NCBI GenBank assembly: GCA_028532985.1
Contig: JANCIK010000005.1
Span: forward strand, 502,501 to 566,500
Origin: Stropharia rugosoannulata
Taxonomy: Eukaryota; Basidiomycota; Agaricomycetes; Agaricales; Strophariaceae
Direction: 5' to 3'
Length of the DNA: 64,000 bases
Position numbers and translations under genes: made by a program. Below are positions 34,707 through 45,745 of this stretch, piece after piece. Position 1 is the first letter of the stretch, and each line of letters opens with the position of its first letter. The notes beneath the pieces were generated by a model, which did no database searches, was not told the origin of the DNA, and saw nothing but the letters and a program-made list of their open reading frames with translations.

Positions 34707-36211
34707 TCAATGAAGCAGCCCCCTTTCGACGAGCTTAGCCAATGTATCCTTGGCCGTCTCCTCCTTCGTATGAAATTTGATTCCATACAAGCGGCGTTCC
34801 TTTGACGTGTCGTATGTAAGTTTGTACTGACTTCCGCCCTTAATGAGCTCAGGGTCGCCCTTGTAGACCTGATGGCTTTTAAGCGGGCTTGGTGAGGCGT
34901 TTGCGGCATCAACTGATGGCATATATAAGGTCAGTAATGTAGCTTAGCCCCAGCAGACACGAGACGTACGCCATTCCTGCCAGTTGTAGGGTCCTTGTCG
35001 CATTCTCCGTCAGCTTTATGTCTCTCTCCCATCATTCATGAGGGAACCCACCTGCTGCAATGACCACACGTTCGCCACCCGCATCCTGCTTCTCCAAAGC
35101 TAGAGCATGTGCCAGCGCAACATCGCGCACGTCAACCCAGACATTCGACTCCAGTAGCGCCTCTTTAGGCTTGGGCTTCGTTGAAAGTACCGTGTCGACC
35201 CATAGCTGCAGCGACGTGTTGAGAGCATCCATGGAAGAGAGCTCGTGGATAGGGGGCTTGAGGTGCGTCAGTAATGATCTAATGCTCAGGACACTGGAGC
35301 TACTCACTCCGAAGATCTACGAAATGGAGGCTGTGAGTACCAGTCGCATGAATAAGCCTACGAGGAGTGCTTACATAGGGCGGGTTTATAACAGACAAGT
35401 CCCATTTGAGATTAGCCTTGTTATCTTGGGCAAATTTCCATGCAGCTACAACATTCAACGTCAGTTTCCAACATACTAAAATAACGGCTATAACAAACCT
35501 TTCTCTGCGAGAGTCTTTGAGGCCAGATAAATCGTCGCCCCATCCGTCTTGTCTCCCTGTTCCTTGACCTGCTGAATCGCAAGCTCATTCCAGTCCTTCT
35601 CGCTGAATTGTGATGGCTCCGACTTGTTAGTCAGCACCGCAGCGCACGATGATGTCACGACGATCCTTTTGACGCTTGTTCTGCATTGCAGGTCGACATC
35701 CGATTAGCACTGAGAATAACTGAATCTCTCGGAAAATAGCTGACCCATGCTCCTTTGCACTCTTCAGCATACCCAGTGTACCGTCGACGGCGGGCCTGAT
35801 AAGATCTACATCGATGAACTAAACCCCCGTCATCTGGCACAAGTCTGACGGGGACATACCATCCGGGTTCTTTGCCTTCGTATGGAATGGCGAAGAAGTA
35901 TGCGCTATGGCTTGCACGCCCTTCACCGCCTCATCAAACGCACCGGGCTAGAGCATACAGCCGTCAGTCTATTGTGTATTAATCATGACTAGGCGATGCA
36001 CCTTGGTGATATCCTCAACCACAACGAGCTCAAGCTTATCCGAATAGCCAAGGTCCGTGAAGTACTTTCGGACATACTTCGCTTTGCTATCGTTTCGGAC
36101 AGTCCCGCGGACGGAGTACCCGCGCTCGAGGAATGTGTGCATGACCCACATCGCAAGGTAGCCGTTGGCCCCCGATACGAGCACTTTGTCGCCTTTGTTG
36201 ATTGTCGGCAT
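34707..36211 (-). CDS. Extended short-chain dehydrogenase, methylglyoxal-reductase-like
   Basis: Nine exons: 36211-36002, 35947-35860, 35805-35745, 35680-35499, 35445-35375, 35316-35308, 35256-35052, 34993-34970 and 34912-34707. The sum is 1056 nt, 351 residues. Residues 10-20 VLVSGANGYLA form the nucleotide-binding glycine motif, and GTVRND follows the second strand, favouring NADP. Catalytic residues Ser131 (VVTSSCAAV), Tyr171 and Lys175 (TIYLASKT) are present. NPPYIFGPPIHE, VDVRDVALAHALAL and AGPYNWQEWLDAAN complete the Gre2/dihydroflavonol-reductase type. It should reduce small aldehydes or ketones in the cytosol with NADPH; the substrate is not predictable. Exon 6 is only 9 nt (ATC TTC GGA) but is needed to give the conserved Y-I-F-G. 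One donor (GTCAGC at 35744) is weak. Confidence 0.9.
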
Positions 36212-36296
36212 AGTGGATTTCTGTGTTGGTATGGTCTCGGTTGGAATTATTGTGAGTGTAAGAGAGAAAAGAGGGCGCATATATGCACTCCCGAAC

Positions 36297-36303
36297 CTTT
36301 ATA
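36297..36303 (-). promoter_or_regulatory. TATA-like box of the SDR gene
   Basis: On the minus strand TATAAAG lies about 86 nt upstream of the ATG at 36211. Confidence 0.4.
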
Positions 36304-37404
36304 GGAGCGTGTTAGGGGTGTATCGCCACAGTTAAAGACGTCAGTAGACGCTGATCAACTTGGGAGCATTTAAAATGGAGGGCATGATGCTATCATCAAT
36401 AGTGGTAACTCATCACTGACGTACATGTCGATCTTTCTGTGTACCGTTGTGAAAGGTCGGTGAAAAACCTCGGGCCACACGTAACCGTTCTCCTCATGCT
36501 CACGCCGGCTGGTCTAGTTGACCGATAGCTTCCACTGCCTGTTAACATAAGGAATGGCGCGGAGGAGTCGACCTTCATTCCCACTGACTGAAGTGAATAT
36601 GATATGATGAATCCAAATCGTGAAAAGCTTACTCTGCGAGCACTAATACCGACATTTCTGTAGCCAGGCTGAGGCATACATTCCACATATGCGCATATAT
36701 GCGCCATAGCAGCAATTTTCTCGCCAGCTCCTCGTTCAGTGCTCCGCGCTACTTAGTGCGCCTTAGCCAGTGCACAGACCTGCTGTCGTGTAGATTTGAC
36801 CATGCAATGCGGCTTCCCGGACGCGTCTCCGGTATACAAAGAGGAGGCAAGGACTGATCGATTGTATACGCATCCATAAGCCTCGGAGCCACATATGCCA
36901 GCAACAAAAAGAAAGCTGAGTAGTGATGAGAAATAGCGAGCTGAAGCTCCCTTTGATTCTGTTACGGATATGTGAAAGTACAGCAAATGGGCAGGCAATC
37001 AGAGTGCTTGCGCTCGCTCTAAGAACCTGCGTGATAAGCTCTTTATACTCTGGGTTTATACACCAGGTGCGGCAACTGCGCTTTGCGAGCCACTCGTCCG
37101 CTGGAATTCATTCACAAGTTTCACTTCCGTTTGTTATTTTGATTCATTCAACTTTAGACTATGATGAACTCTGTAGAACATTTGTCTTTGATTCCGCCAA
37201 TACGGATAAGTTGAGTACAAGAAATTACAAGTAGATGTCTCTTTTGAAATTAGATCCATCCGAATAAATATGTCAGTCCTCGATCTTCCGTTTCCAATCA
37301 TCTATTTGTCGGGAGCTGTTATGCGCTATCTTGAAGCAGAGATATCTTGGTGACCAGTAATAGGTAAGTGCTAACGATCCAAGAAACGAATGTAGTGAGG
37401 TTTG
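36304..37404. other. Intergenic with part of a permuted repeat
   Basis: Minus ORFs at 36396-36707 and 36753-36998 (the latter with a hydrophobic segment FSSLLSFLFVAGICG) have no recognised family. 37067-37232 is a diverged repeat of sequence at 46508-46738, described separately. Confidence 0.35.
37067..37232 (+). repeat. Dispersed repeat, part order A-B
   Basis: TGCGGCAACTGCGCTTTGCG.. to ..TTCATTCACAAGTT (A) is followed directly by ACTTCCGTTTGTTATTTTGA.. to ..GATAAGTTGAGTACAAGAAA (B). At 46508-46738 the same two pieces occur on the same strand in the order B, then A, separated by about 50 bp. Confidence 0.6.
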
Positions 37405-38743
37405 TTAGAGGTCATCATGCGTCATGACCTCTTCTTCACAGCTTTTGCCAGCTGTTGCCAAATACGAGGCGCAAGGGGTATCCGGAATGAGCTTAAAATC
37501 AAAATCCGTAGGAAGCAACGGGAGATTGCATTCACAGTTCTCAGTTATTCTTGAAATCTCCTTCATCATCTTGTTTATTTCGATGTCGGATTCTGGTGTT
37601 GTCAGTACAAAGCAAGTTCTCCCAAATTGGTTATTGAATACATCTCGAAGCTTGAAATTTTCTCTGGTCTTGACGAGTTGACCACTCAACCATTCAAACT
37701 TTGGTGGCTGATCTCTCTTGATGCAAGACCACATCCAGAGTGGACCGGAGCTAGCCAGGGCGACTGTTTCTACCGCTTGGGGATGGATTAGAAAATAGAT
37801 CGCTGTATAGTACATGAGGTCGGAAATTGCTTGCGCAACTTGCTCCGATACACCTGTGGGCCAAGGGTCATCAACATCTTCATCCTTATTTTCTTGACGA
37901 ACCGGCCCATTGTTGTGCATAGTATCAAGCAGATTTGATGGCGCGACATGAACAATATCAATTTCAGCGCGTCCAACAACGCGTTTGAACTCTCCAATTA
38001 GTGGTGTGCACCTATGCACTACTGCTACTCCTGCCCGTGCTTTGTGTTGACTGAGGAGCGATAATTCTTTCTTTCGAATGGCCTCATGAGTCTTTTCTGA
38101 AGCGAGGCGTTTGGCATCCTCACGGGTCGGTACGCGAACTGAACCGCCAATAATATGAGCAACAGAGATGTCGGGTCTCAAATCCCTAGCATCGTTGTCA
38201 TGGTCGGACTCATTATCCACCGAAAATGAGATTTCGTTGAAGAAAAGTGCGACTGTTATAAGCTCTTGTTCAATGTTTATACCAAGATACGGGAGTGAAC
38301 TTACCCTCCACATGAGCTACCATGTCATCCACAATCTCTTCAACTGTCTCTGTTAATTGTTCAGCTTTCCTTTGAATTTCGTCATATTTACGTCTTTTCT
38401 CAGAGTCTAACGCCTGTAATCGACCTGAACGGCGATTAGTGGTTTCGGGTCCAGGCTGTGGCAACTCGCTTATGGTACTGAGCAACATATCCCGTTCCGC
38501 CGTGATGCTATTGTAATCCTCGCTCTGTTCCATTTGATTGATGACTCGTCCCGGAATCGTTAAATACGGCTCTGTAGCCAGTGAGAGTCGGGAAGAAAAT
38601 GAAAGAGCATCTTTGAGCGTAGCAATCCATGGTGGAGAGAAGTTTGCCTCGAGACTACGGGAATTGAACTGAGTAGAGAAGGCCGCACTCAAAGCAAGTT
38701 TGATGTCGATCCCGGATTTGAACGTGCTAGGTGGTGCAGCCAT
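37405..38743 (-). CDS. Unknown agaricomycete protein, 428 residues
   Basis: Exons 38743-38305 and 38252-37405 with a 52-nt intron (GTAAGT..ACAG) joining HVE-V-ALFFNE; the sum is 1287 nt. The N-terminal half is helical and charged (SEKRRKYDEIQRKAEQLTET, EEIVDDMVAHVE). The C-terminal half has TREDAKRLASEKTHEAIRKK, an acidic patch (ENKDEDVDDPW) and ALASSGPLWMWSCIKRDQPP. The overall shape recalls orphan agaric proteins sometimes found near kinase-like or accessory genes, but no catalytic motif is visible and I assign no function. A repeat module shared with another gene lies about 530 nt upstream of the start. Confidence 0.65.
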
Positions 38744-40277
38744 AACTATATGTTTGTGATTAAGACATATTGAAAGTGCCTAGTTTTATATCCCATGGCA
38801 TAAAGTAACATTATTAAATGCACAATTGGGGTGTGGCTCCCCATTGTAGTACACGCGCTTGAGAGAGCTTAAGTTTGTTACTAAATTTAATTGCCGGTCA
38901 GCAATGTGATAAAGTATCATACTATTGGGCTCTGTGACCTTTGATTACTCCTTTGGAAATTGCATTCTTGTCTCTCCAGATCTCACGGTATCTGTATAGC
39001 ACAACTTGAAGGACAATGAACACCTTCGCGCTTCAGCGTAAATTACAAAGAGCCCGACAATTGAGATTTTTGCTGTAATATAACCGGCTTTGACAATGTC
39101 CTGGACCATATATACATAATACATGTAACTTTACCTTGTAACACAGTGGATAATCATATTGGGCCACAGCAGGACAAATGATATGGTATGTTATATAACG
39201 GCACGCTTTTGCAACAATGTTCTACACGAGGCCGCAATGTGGGAATTCGAAATCTCAACACCACTGTGGTCAGAAACCGAGACTGTCAAGCTTCGGATGC
39301 CGCGATAAGCAAAGCCCGGGGGCACTTACTGTCCATTATTTTGATCTCGGCGTTGAAACGGACCTCAGATACCCTGATGATCAATGTCAGGACATATAAT
39401 GTGATATAGCGACACTTCATACATTAAAGGATTACTTATGTAGAAATTCACACAACCATACCACATGGGAATGAGACGTGCACAAGAAACTCCAGGCTTT
39501 ATGCCCACTCCCGTTATATTTTAAATAAATGATATTCTGAATGTATTGAGTCAGGTATATTAGTATGAACTTTGATATACCACTTTTGAAGTGCGCAAAT
39601 GGGTGTGTGCTCCTAAGTCCTATCCTATATGCGTTATAACTTCATGATCGAGCGTCGTACAGTGTCGGAATACAGTGTGGGAATTCATCCGGCAAAATCA
39701 GCATGTACCTGCTTGTTGCCTGATTTTTCTCATACAAACCGGACAGGGATGCTCCTTTGAGCCACATATTCAGTGTCTGTATAACTCTAATATACTCTGT
39801 GTATACACTTGAGTAGTACTGGTCCCAGTCCCATAGGAAGGACATATGCACAGAATACAACTGCATACTCGCGGACTACTCTACTACTTACATACATAGT
39901 TATCAACTTTTTATCTTTATTTAGTTTATACATTTTCACACGTGATGGGCGTCGTCATCAACGGTAGATTGCCGTATTACTTGCGTACTACTTACATATC
40001 TCTAGAGGTTATCGCCACTCGACTTCACATTCAACGGCGGTCAGTTACTCCACCTCGAAGTGGACGGAAACTGTTACCCTGAATTGGGGACAGCGGAACA
40101 TCGTCATTCTTTCAGTGTATGCGTTGTAAGGACTGGTAAAACCCCTTAAACTGATTCGGGGCCCCTGGACTCAGTGAAAGGAAACCATTGACTTGCTCCT
40201 GCCTGCCTTATGGCCACAGAGATGCACAACATACGTCTTCCTTTGCATATTGAAGCATCTATATGGTGACATGTATC
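38744..40277. other. Promoter side and flank of the copia insertion
   Basis: AT-rich, with small ORFs only. It contains the promoter-type repeat at 39273-39386. I see nothing else that I can support. Confidence 0.4.
39273..39386 (-). repeat. Promoter-type repeat module, copy 1
   Basis: Read on the minus strand it gives GGTATCTGAGGTCCGT.. and ends GGCATCCGAAGCTTGACAGT followed by CTCGGTTTC; the plus-strand sequence 45757-45865 gives GGTATCCGAGGTCCGT.. and the same end. Each copy points toward the ATG of a different gene (38743 minus, 45932 plus). Confidence 0.65.
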
Positions 40278-40282
40278 CCTTT

Positions 40283-40707
40283 TGTAAGAATAGCCTCAGC
40301 TCGTTGCCTCGAAGAGGGTGCAAACGACTGTGTATTTACCTGTAAGAATAGCCTACAAAGTCATGTAAATACGAGTACATAAATATGAGTAAAAGAACTT
40401 GTGCTCACCTCAGCTCGTTGCCTCGAAGAGGGTGCAAACGACTGAGGTGTAGCAGATTTGTACACTTCATTATATACTAGAAAAGAAAAGAATAAGTGCT
40501 CGAAAAGAGCATACAAAAGTAGAAGGAAACATGTAACAGTCAGAGTTTTTAAGTAGTTATTGACATATAGTTAAATAGCTAGTAATCGAGGCTAGCAATT
40601 GCATATGTGACGAGAATACCAAAATATACCTTTGACACAGAAAGAACTCCGCGTGGCGGCGGCAATCCTCGTGTCGTTATTTGTCCTTGCCTCTCGGAAT
40701 TCCAACA
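40283..40707 (-). repeat. 3' LTR of the copia element
   Basis: 425 bp; in element orientation it begins TGTTGGAATTCC and ends TTCTTACA. It contains a 37-bp block twice (40294-40330 and 40408-40444). Confidence 0.95.
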
Positions 40708-40719
40708 CTCCCCCTCAAA
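40708..40719 (-). other. Polypurine tract
   Basis: In element orientation TTTGAGGGGGAG sits directly before the 3' LTR; the pol stop codon TGA (40717-40715) lies inside it. Confidence 0.85.
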
Positions 40720-43700
40720 TCGACACGAGCCCAAGTTCACGTGCGAAATGTTTGACTTTCGGGGAAGGCAGTGCCTTAGTAAGCGTGTCAGCAACCATCT
40801 CGTCCGTAGGGCAATACACAAGGCGAAGGGATCCGTTCTCGACGATCCAGCGGATAAAATGGAAACGGATGTCAATGTGTTTCGTGCGTGCGTGATATTG
40901 ATGATCTTTCGTAAGAACGATGGCTGATTGGTTGTCTGAAAATAGAGTTGTAGCTGCCAGAGATGTGTCGTAAATTTGGGATATAAGGGAACGAAGCCAA
41001 AGTGCTTCCTTAGCCGCATATGTTGCCGCAACATACTCGCTTTCCGTGGTTGACAGTGAAATAATTTCCTGGCGTTTAGCAGACCAAGAAACAGCTCCGC
41101 TGTGCAATAAAAATGCGTAGCCAGAAATAGCGTGCCTATCTTCGGCCATATTCCCATCGGCATCCGCGTAACCGGTTAATTCTGTCGCCTGAGAGCCGTA
41201 TGTAAGCCAAAGATCAATAGTCCCCTTTAAGTACCGAAAAATCCGCTTAACAGCAGTCCAATGCGCTTCGCCAGGATTGCGTGAGTATCTCGAGACGGTC
41301 TGAACAGCATAAGCAATATCTGGGCGCGTACCCTGCGCTGCGTACATGAGAGATCCAACAGCCTCGTGGTATGGCACGTGCCGCATTTTTGCTATTTCTT
41401 CCGTGGTAGATGGGCTTTGTGCAGTCGAAAAATGAATATTTGTTTCCATTGGGATGGAAACGGGCCGTAAATCCGCAAGATTATATCGCGTGAGTATGGA
41501 GTTGATGTAGGAACGTTGTGAGAGATGTATGGAGTGCCGTTCTCGATCACGGCGCACCTCGATGCCCAAAATCCAGTGAATTTCGCCCAAGTCCGTGATG
41601 TCCACGTGCCGCGTGATGCTGAGTTTGAAATCAGTGATGAGATCGTTTGTTGATCCCACAATGGTACAGTCATCAACATGCACCAGTACCACCATGAAGT
41701 CTCCGTCGCCACGTCTCCTGAAGAACACAGCCTGGTCCACCTTGCACCTAGTAAATCCTAGCTCCTTCACCATGATCTCGACCAGCCTCTGATACCACCT
41801 CCTCCCAGATTGCTTCAAGCCATATAGGGTTTTCTTCAGCCTGCAAACCATGCCAGAAGACGAAGGGGATGGGTAACCGGGGGGCTGCTGCATGTATATG
41901 ATTTTGTCTGAGGTGAGTACCCCATTTAAATAAGCCCCTTTAATGTCGATTTGATGAATCTCGTGGTCCTCTGCAGCCGCAATTGCAAGGACAGTCCGGA
42001 TAGAAGATAGACGTGCCACGGGCGCAAATGTATCGAAATAATCGACCCCTGGAACCTGCGAGAACCCCTGCGCGACCAGACGCGCCTTGTACCTCACGAC
42101 ATTCCCTGCCGCATCCTTCTTGGCCCGAAAAACCCACTTTGAGCCTACAATGTTGGCGTTCTTGGGTGCGTTGACTAGCTCCCATGTTCCTGCAGTTCGT
42201 AGTGCCGACAGTTCCTCCTGAATAGCCGCCTCCCACAATGGCCAATCCGGCCGCGCCTGTGCATCGGTAAGTGACGTAGGCTCGAGTGCCTCGACCTCGC
42301 TGATCTCGGCTGCCATAGCATATTCCTCCACGAAATCCACGGCCATCGAGACTTCAGCTAACTCGGTCATGGGCACGGAGTCTGCAGCGTTGGAGTGAGC
42401 GCTCACACTCGAGACCTGCTCTGGCGTAGATGGTAATTGAATGCCTGTTGCGACTAGCTTCCCGGCCCCTTGTCCCATGGTACCACGCCCTTCAAGCACA
42501 TCCTGTACGCGCTGCGACGGTTTGCGAATGCGTTTGGATCGCTTCGGGTCCTCGGCGGGCTCCTCAAGCTTTGTCGAGTGTTCTGGGGGTGCCGTGGATG
42601 CTCTGGAAGCAGCTGGTGCTGTCGGATTCGAGGTATGTTTGTCAGCATCCATCTCGAGCATTATCGGCGGCTGATGTGGCTCCCCCTCGAGATGAGGGGC
42701 TGACAGTGCTCCCGTCTTGTCGTAGTAGACGTTCCGTTCCACGGAGACAGTACCCTTTTCCGGCCAGTATACCCTCACGCCCTTCGAGTTCTCATCAATG
42801 CCCATCCACCTGCCCTGCCGTACCCGTCCTCCCAGCTTTGTACCGCCCTCAACCCGTACCCAGACCTTCTCGCCCCATTCCCGAACCTTGCTGAGGTCGG
42901 GCTTCTTTCCGTAAGCAGCTTCGTATGGCGTCTTGCCGTCAACAGCCTTAGTCGAAGTGCGATTGAGTAACCACACTACGTGCCGCGCCGCCTCAGCCCA
43001 GAGAGATTTCGGAAGGCCGCTGGCATGCAACAATGCGCGCACGCGCTCCATGATGACTCGGTTTCGCCGCTCCGCAACGCCGTTATGCTGTGGGGTGTCG
43101 TGAACAGTGCGCTTCGCATGCGTGCCGCGTTTCTTGAGATGAAGTGTGAATTCCTTCCCCTCGTACTCGCCGCCCCGATCAGAGTGCAATATCTTGATCT
43201 TCACGCCATGCTGTGTGTCCACCCAGGCCTCGTACTCCTTGTATGAGTTGAAGGTCTCCGATTTCTTCTTCAAGAAGTCAATGTTGGTGAGTCGAGTTTT
43301 GTCATCCGTGTAGGTGATGTAATAACGCTTTCCGCCCTTCGTGCGTATAGGTGCTGGTCCCCAGAGATCAGAGTGTATCTCGCCGCCAAATTCGGCCGCA
43401 CGCTCCCCCTCGCGCTCACGAGAGACAGGCTTTCTCGTAGCCTTCGCGTACACACAGGACTCGCAGAAGAAAGGCTCGCCGGCTGGGGTGTCCTCAAGAC
43501 GAACTCCAGTCACAAACTTGTTGGCAACAAGCCGTTGCGCAACCACAGGTGAGATATGGCCCATTCGTCGGTGAAACTGATCCAACGTGATAGTATCCAC
43601 CGCATTTACAATGTCGCCTTCCATCGTGAAGCGATACAGGCCCTTTGAAGATTTTGGAAGCTGTCCCATGTGCTCGCCGTCTGGCCCAGTGATGGTACAC

Positions 43701-45262
43701 TTCCCGTTTCCGAATGTGAGCGTAAACCCAAGCTCATCAAGCTTCCCAACTGACACAAGAGTGTAGCCCGCCTCCGGAGAATACAAGACCTCATCAAGAC
43801 GGAGTTTGGTGATGTCGACCCCATTTGGTATGTCTATTGTGATGCTTCCCACGCCCGTAGCACTGAAGTTGCCCTTGTTCGCAGCGCGCAAGGCTTTCGG
43901 AGGGATTTCGTGGAAGTTTTCGAAGTCATCACGGTACGGGGAGATGTGTCGGGATGTACCAGAGTCCATGAGGTTTATGCGGGCAGCGTCTGGGGTTTCC
44001 GAAGTGGGGTGAGTAGCCAAAACCTCGGAGAGTGAGTCCTCGGAATCACTGGCTGACTGCATGTCTTCCCCATCAGAAATTCTGTCCCAGCTGCCGTCGG
44101 AGCAGTGCTCAACATCGTCCACCTCACCATCCTCATCGTCAGAGAACCAGTCGCTAGCGTTAGCCACGCTGCTCTCGCAATCGGAGTCGTCAGTCTCAGA
44201 ATCAGAGTCAGAGCCAGAAATAGAAGCAAGATCCACAGAGCAAGAGTCAGAATCGGAATCCTTGACATCGCTATCCGCAGCCAGCACACAATCGCTGTCT
44301 GCATCGGAATCGCCAGCTGCTACAGCATTTGCAGCTTCTGTGGTCTTCTTGGCAGAACTCCCTTTGCCCTTGTCGTCTTTTGCGGGCTTGGGGCACTTGT
44401 CCTTGTAGTGACCTTTCTCGCTGCAGTTCCAGCATACACCACGGGGTAGTTTCGCCTTGCCCTTGCCACCCTTCGACGTGTGACCTACAGCGAGTGCCTC
44501 ATCCTTGTCACTGTCCTTCGACTTCGAGCCACCATAGCGCCTGTTGCGCTGGGTTTTCTGGCGCTCGTACTCCTCGGAAATGAGTGAAATGAGTGAATCA
44601 GGGGCAATGGTCTTGGTTTGAGCAAACATCCGGGCTGCGGCAAGCTGTGATGATGCGAAGTTGGAGAGATAATAAGGTAAGGAGGATATGATCACGGATC
44701 TGTAGTCCTTCTCATCGATGTCCACGCCGACGGTCACCAGCTCCTCGTGCTTGACCCGTAAGGCATCCAGGAACTCTCGAACATTGCCCTTTTCATGGCA
44801 CTTGGACTCCAAGAACTTGGTACGAAGATCAGTCTGTGCGTAAGCACCTTTCTCCGTGTATTCGGCCACAATCGCATCCCAACGGTCCTTTACGGTTGGC
44901 TTCATGTGAACACGCATCAACGTAGAGTCGGGAATCTTTTGGGTAAGCAATGATTTGGCCGATTTTTCATCTTTCTCCCACTGACGGATTAAAGCAGCAG
45001 TATTGTCGTCAGGCTTGGCCTCGGGCTCAGCAGCAGCAGCAGCACCCGGCGCCGTGGTAGTCGCAGTAGCCACGTGCGGTGCAACAGCAGGCGCCTCAGT
45101 TGGACGTGAAGACGTCCCGTCGAAGTGCCCCCAGAACCCCTTTGCCTCGACAGCATCCTGGAACCGAACGGCAAAAATAGCCCAGTTGACGCCGCTTGCG
45201 TCGAGTTTCGGAACCGAAGAAGGAAGAGTATCCGTGAGAGAAGTAGCAGTGATTGTAGACAT
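40715..45262 (-). CDS. Gag-Pol polyprotein of the copia element
   Basis: One uninterrupted frame; the first Met codon is at 45286 (1523 residues), but the Met at 45262 (MSTITATSL) is the likelier start. Numbered from the first Met: Gag with a CCHC knuckle CWNCSEKGHYKDKC (285-298) and an acidic Ser/Asp-rich tail (321-425); protease with DSG (441-443); integrase with zinc ligands His572, His577, Cys608, Cys611 and catalytic Asp640, Asp703, Glu739; reverse transcriptase with FAPVARLSSIRT, QIDIKGAYLNG and the active site LVHVDD; RNase H with YADADGN, TTESEYVA and the end motif TKHIDIRFHFIR. The order protease-integrase-RT-RNase H is that of Ty1/copia. No stop or frameshift separates gag from pol, so the Gag:Pol ratio must be set by another means. 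Confidence 0.97.
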   Translation of the reverse strand: MSTITATSLTDTLPSSVPKLDASGVNWAIFAVRFQDAVEAKGFWGHFDGTSSRPTEAPAVAPHVATATTTAPGAAAAAEPEAKPDDNTAALIRQWEKDEKSAKSLLTQKIPDSTLMRVHMKPTVKDRWDAIVAEYTEKGAYAQTDLRTKFLESKCHEKGNVREFLDALRVKHEELVTVGVDIDEKDYRSVIISSLPYYLSNFASSQLAAARMFAQTKTIAPDSLISLISEEYERQKTQRNRRYGGSKSKDSDKDEALAVGHTSKGGKGKAKLPRGVCWNCSEKGHYKDKCPKPAKDDKGKGSSAKKTTEAANAVAAGDSDADSDCVLAADSDVKDSDSDSCSVDLASISGSDSDSETDDSDCESSVANASDWFSDDEDGEVDDVEHCSDGSWDRISDGEDMQSASDSEDSLSEVLATHPTSETPDAARINLMDSGTSRHISPYRDDFENFHEIPPKALRAANKGNFSATGVGSITIDIPNGVDITKLRLDEVLYSPEAGYTLVSVGKLDELGFTLTFGNGKCTITGPDGEHMGQLPKSSKGLYRFTMEGDIVNAVDTITLDQFHRRMGHISPVVAQRLVANKFVTGVRLEDTPAGEPFFCESCVYAKATRKPVSREREGERAAEFGGEIHSDLWGPAPIRTKGGKRYYITYTDDKTRLTNIDFLKKKSETFNSYKEYEAWVDTQHGVKIKILHSDRGGEYEGKEFTLHLKKRGTHAKRTVHDTPQHNGVAERRNRVIMERVRALLHASGLPKSLWAEAARHVVWLLNRTSTKAVDGKTPYEAAYGKKPDLSKVREWGEKVWVRVEGGTKLGGRVRQGRWMGIDENSKGVRVYWPEKGTVSVERNVYYDKTGALSAPHLEGEPHQPPIMLEMDADKHTSNPTAPAASRASTAPPEHSTKLEEPAEDPKRSKRIRKPSQRVQDVLEGRGTMGQGAGKLVATGIQLPSTPEQVSSVSAHSNAADSVPMTELAEVSMAVDFVEEYAMAAEISEVEALEPTSLTDAQARPDWPLWEAAIQEELSALRTAGTWELVNAPKNANIVGSKWVFRAKKDAAGNVVRYKARLVAQGFSQVPGVDYFDTFAPVARLSSIRTVLAIAAAEDHEIHQIDIKGAYLNGVLTSDKIIYMQQPPGYPSPSSSGMVCRLKKTLYGLKQSGRRWYQRLVEIMVKELGFTRCKVDQAVFFRRRGDGDFMVVLVHVDDCTIVGSTNDLITDFKLSITRHVDITDLGEIHWILGIEVRRDRERHSIHLSQRSYINSILTRYNLADLRPVSIPMETNIHFSTAQSPSTTEEIAKMRHVPYHEAVGSLMYAAQGTRPDIAYAVQTVSRYSRNPGEAHWTAVKRIFRYLKGTIDLWLTYGSQATELTGYADADGNMAEDRHAISGYAFLLHSGAVSWSAKRQEIISLSTTESEYVAATYAAKEALWLRSLISQIYDTSLAATTLFSDNQSAIVLTKDHQYHARTKHIDIRFHFIRWIVENGSLRLVYCPTDEMVADTLTKALPSPKVKHFARELGLVSI

Positions 45263-45308
45263 TTTCGGTGAGTCGCAAAAAAACAATCAGAGGCAGTGGT
45301 AACAACCA

Positions 45309-45320
45309 GGGCTCATAACC
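45309..45320 (-). promoter_or_regulatory. Primer-binding site matching initiator tRNA-Met anticodon arm
   Basis: Directly after the 5' LTR the element reads GGTTATGAGCCC. Its complement GGGCTCATAACC is the anticodon stem-loop of eukaryotic initiator tRNA-Met (CAT anticodon). That is the half-tRNA priming site type known from Drosophila copia, rather than the tRNA 3' end. Confidence 0.8.
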
Positions 45321-45745
45321 TGTAAGAATAGCCTCAGCTCGTTGCCTCGAAGAGGGTGCAAACGACTGTGTATTTACCTGTAAGAATAGCCTACAAAGTC
45401 ATGTAAATACGAGTACATAAATATGAGTAAAAGAACTTGTGCTCACCTCAGCTCGTTGCCTCGAAGAGGGTGCAAACGACTGAGGTGTAGCAGATTTGTA
45501 CACTTCATTATATACTAGAAAAGAAAAGAATAAGTGCTCGAAAAGAGCATACAAAAGTAGAAGGAAACATGTAACAGTCAGAGTTTTTAAGTAGTTATTG
45601 ACATATAGTTAAATAGCTAGTAATCGAGGCTAGCAATTGCATATGTGACGAGAATACCAAAATATACCTTTGACACAGAAAGAACTCCGCGTGGCGGCGG
45701 CAATCCTCGTGTCGTTATTTGTCCTTGCCTCTCGGAATTCCAACA
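45321..45745 (-). repeat. 5' LTR of the copia element
   Basis: 425 bp, no difference from the 3' LTR on direct reading. Its outer end lies 187 bp before the ATG of the plus-strand gene at 45932. Confidence 0.95.

Noticed and set aside
43975..44449. Plus- and minus-strand ORFs of more than 100 codons inside the copia element
   Set aside because: They are shadows of the Ser/Asp-rich region of Gag; repetitive GA/TC codons keep other frames open.
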